Positions 5,011 to 5,090 of a DNA stretch of 5,090 nt are shown here, one piece after another. The translations under genes were made by a program, and so were the position numbers. Positions within the stretch are counted from its first letter, which is position 1, and every line of letters starts with the position of its first letter. Where the stretch lies: NCBI GenBank assembly GCA_964444885.1, contig CAYUIZ010000173.1, positions 1-5,090 on the forward strand, given 5' to 3'. This stretch comes from CAYRGQ01 sp964444885 (lineage in GTDB: Bacteria > Bacteroidota > Bacteroidia > Sphingobacteriales > Sphingobacteriaceae). The notes under the pieces are model-generated. The model saw only the letters and a list, made by a program, of their open reading frames with translations. It made no database searches and had not been told where the DNA came from.

Positions 5011-5090
5011 ATGGAACACTCGAAGCGCATGCACTGGACCGCCCTCTATCTGGCTTGCATCACTGCTGGATCAGCCACCGCACTCCACGC
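5011..5090 (+). CDS. 5' end of a secreted protein of unknown function (cut by window edge)
   Basis: An ORF open to the window end reads MEHSKRMHWTALYLACITAG followed by SATALHA. The basic start, hydrophobic stretch and ATA or LHA ending form a Sec signal peptide, so the product is exported. Too little is present to name it. The start at 5011 is preferred because AAGGAAAG lies 4-5 bases before it. An in-frame ATG at 4987 would add eight residues (MKPIKGKI) and leave a 20-base gap to the sulfatase stop. The same strand, the short gap and the lack of a terminator hairpin in between suggest cotranscription with the sulfatase, perhaps as a second sulfatase or another hydrolase acting on the same sulfated substrate. 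Confidence 0.65.
   Translation, partial: MEHSKRMHWTALYLACITAGSATALH

Overview
The window looks like ordinary chromosomal DNA of a member of the Bacteroidota, with roughly balanced base composition. Three observations support this. A TTTG-N19-TAnnTTTG promoter is present in the form used by the sigma factor of that phylum. Start codons are preceded by A-rich stretches rather than strong Shine-Dalgarno sites. The gene content also fits: a PorT-like outer-membrane barrel protein, a secreted ARSA-type sulfatase and a stand-alone ClpS. A placement near Saprospiria, Cytophagia or Chitinophagia is only a guess.

Left part, bases 1-1006, all on the minus strand. The left edge cuts the 5' end of hisG (ATP phosphoribosyltransferase, first step of histidine synthesis). 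It is recognisable from about 24 residues containing IAIQKSGRLNE. Upstream of it lie a textbook phylum-type promoter (226-256) and a 19-codon ORF (139-198) with the residues His-Val-His-His, which looks like a histidine leader peptide, so the operon may be controlled by attenuation. A strong hairpin terminator (269-301) separates this unit from an outer-membrane beta-barrel gene (335-976).

Middle, 977-1808. About 440 bases without a convincing gene hold a small palindrome and end in a degenerate 7-base tandem repeat. The repeat runs into the 3' end of clpS (minus strand, 1417-1698). clpS has a TAnnTTTG box so close to its ATG that its mRNA may be leaderless. The 110-base spacer to the next gene is divergent.

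Right part, 1809-5090, plus strand. It holds a FabH-family beta-ketoacyl-ACP synthase III with all three catalytic residues and an enlarged middle loop (1809-2861), then a small putative lipoprotein of unknown function (3004-3420). These are followed by a secreted formylglycine-dependent sulfatase (3536-4966) and the 5' end of another secreted protein (from 5011 or 4987). The last two probably form one transcription unit for extracellular or periplasmic breakdown of sulfated compounds. The other genes look like separate housekeeping or envelope units without an evident common pathway. I see no phage, IS element, CRISPR array, tRNA or rRNA. The most interesting item is the candidate his leader peptide.
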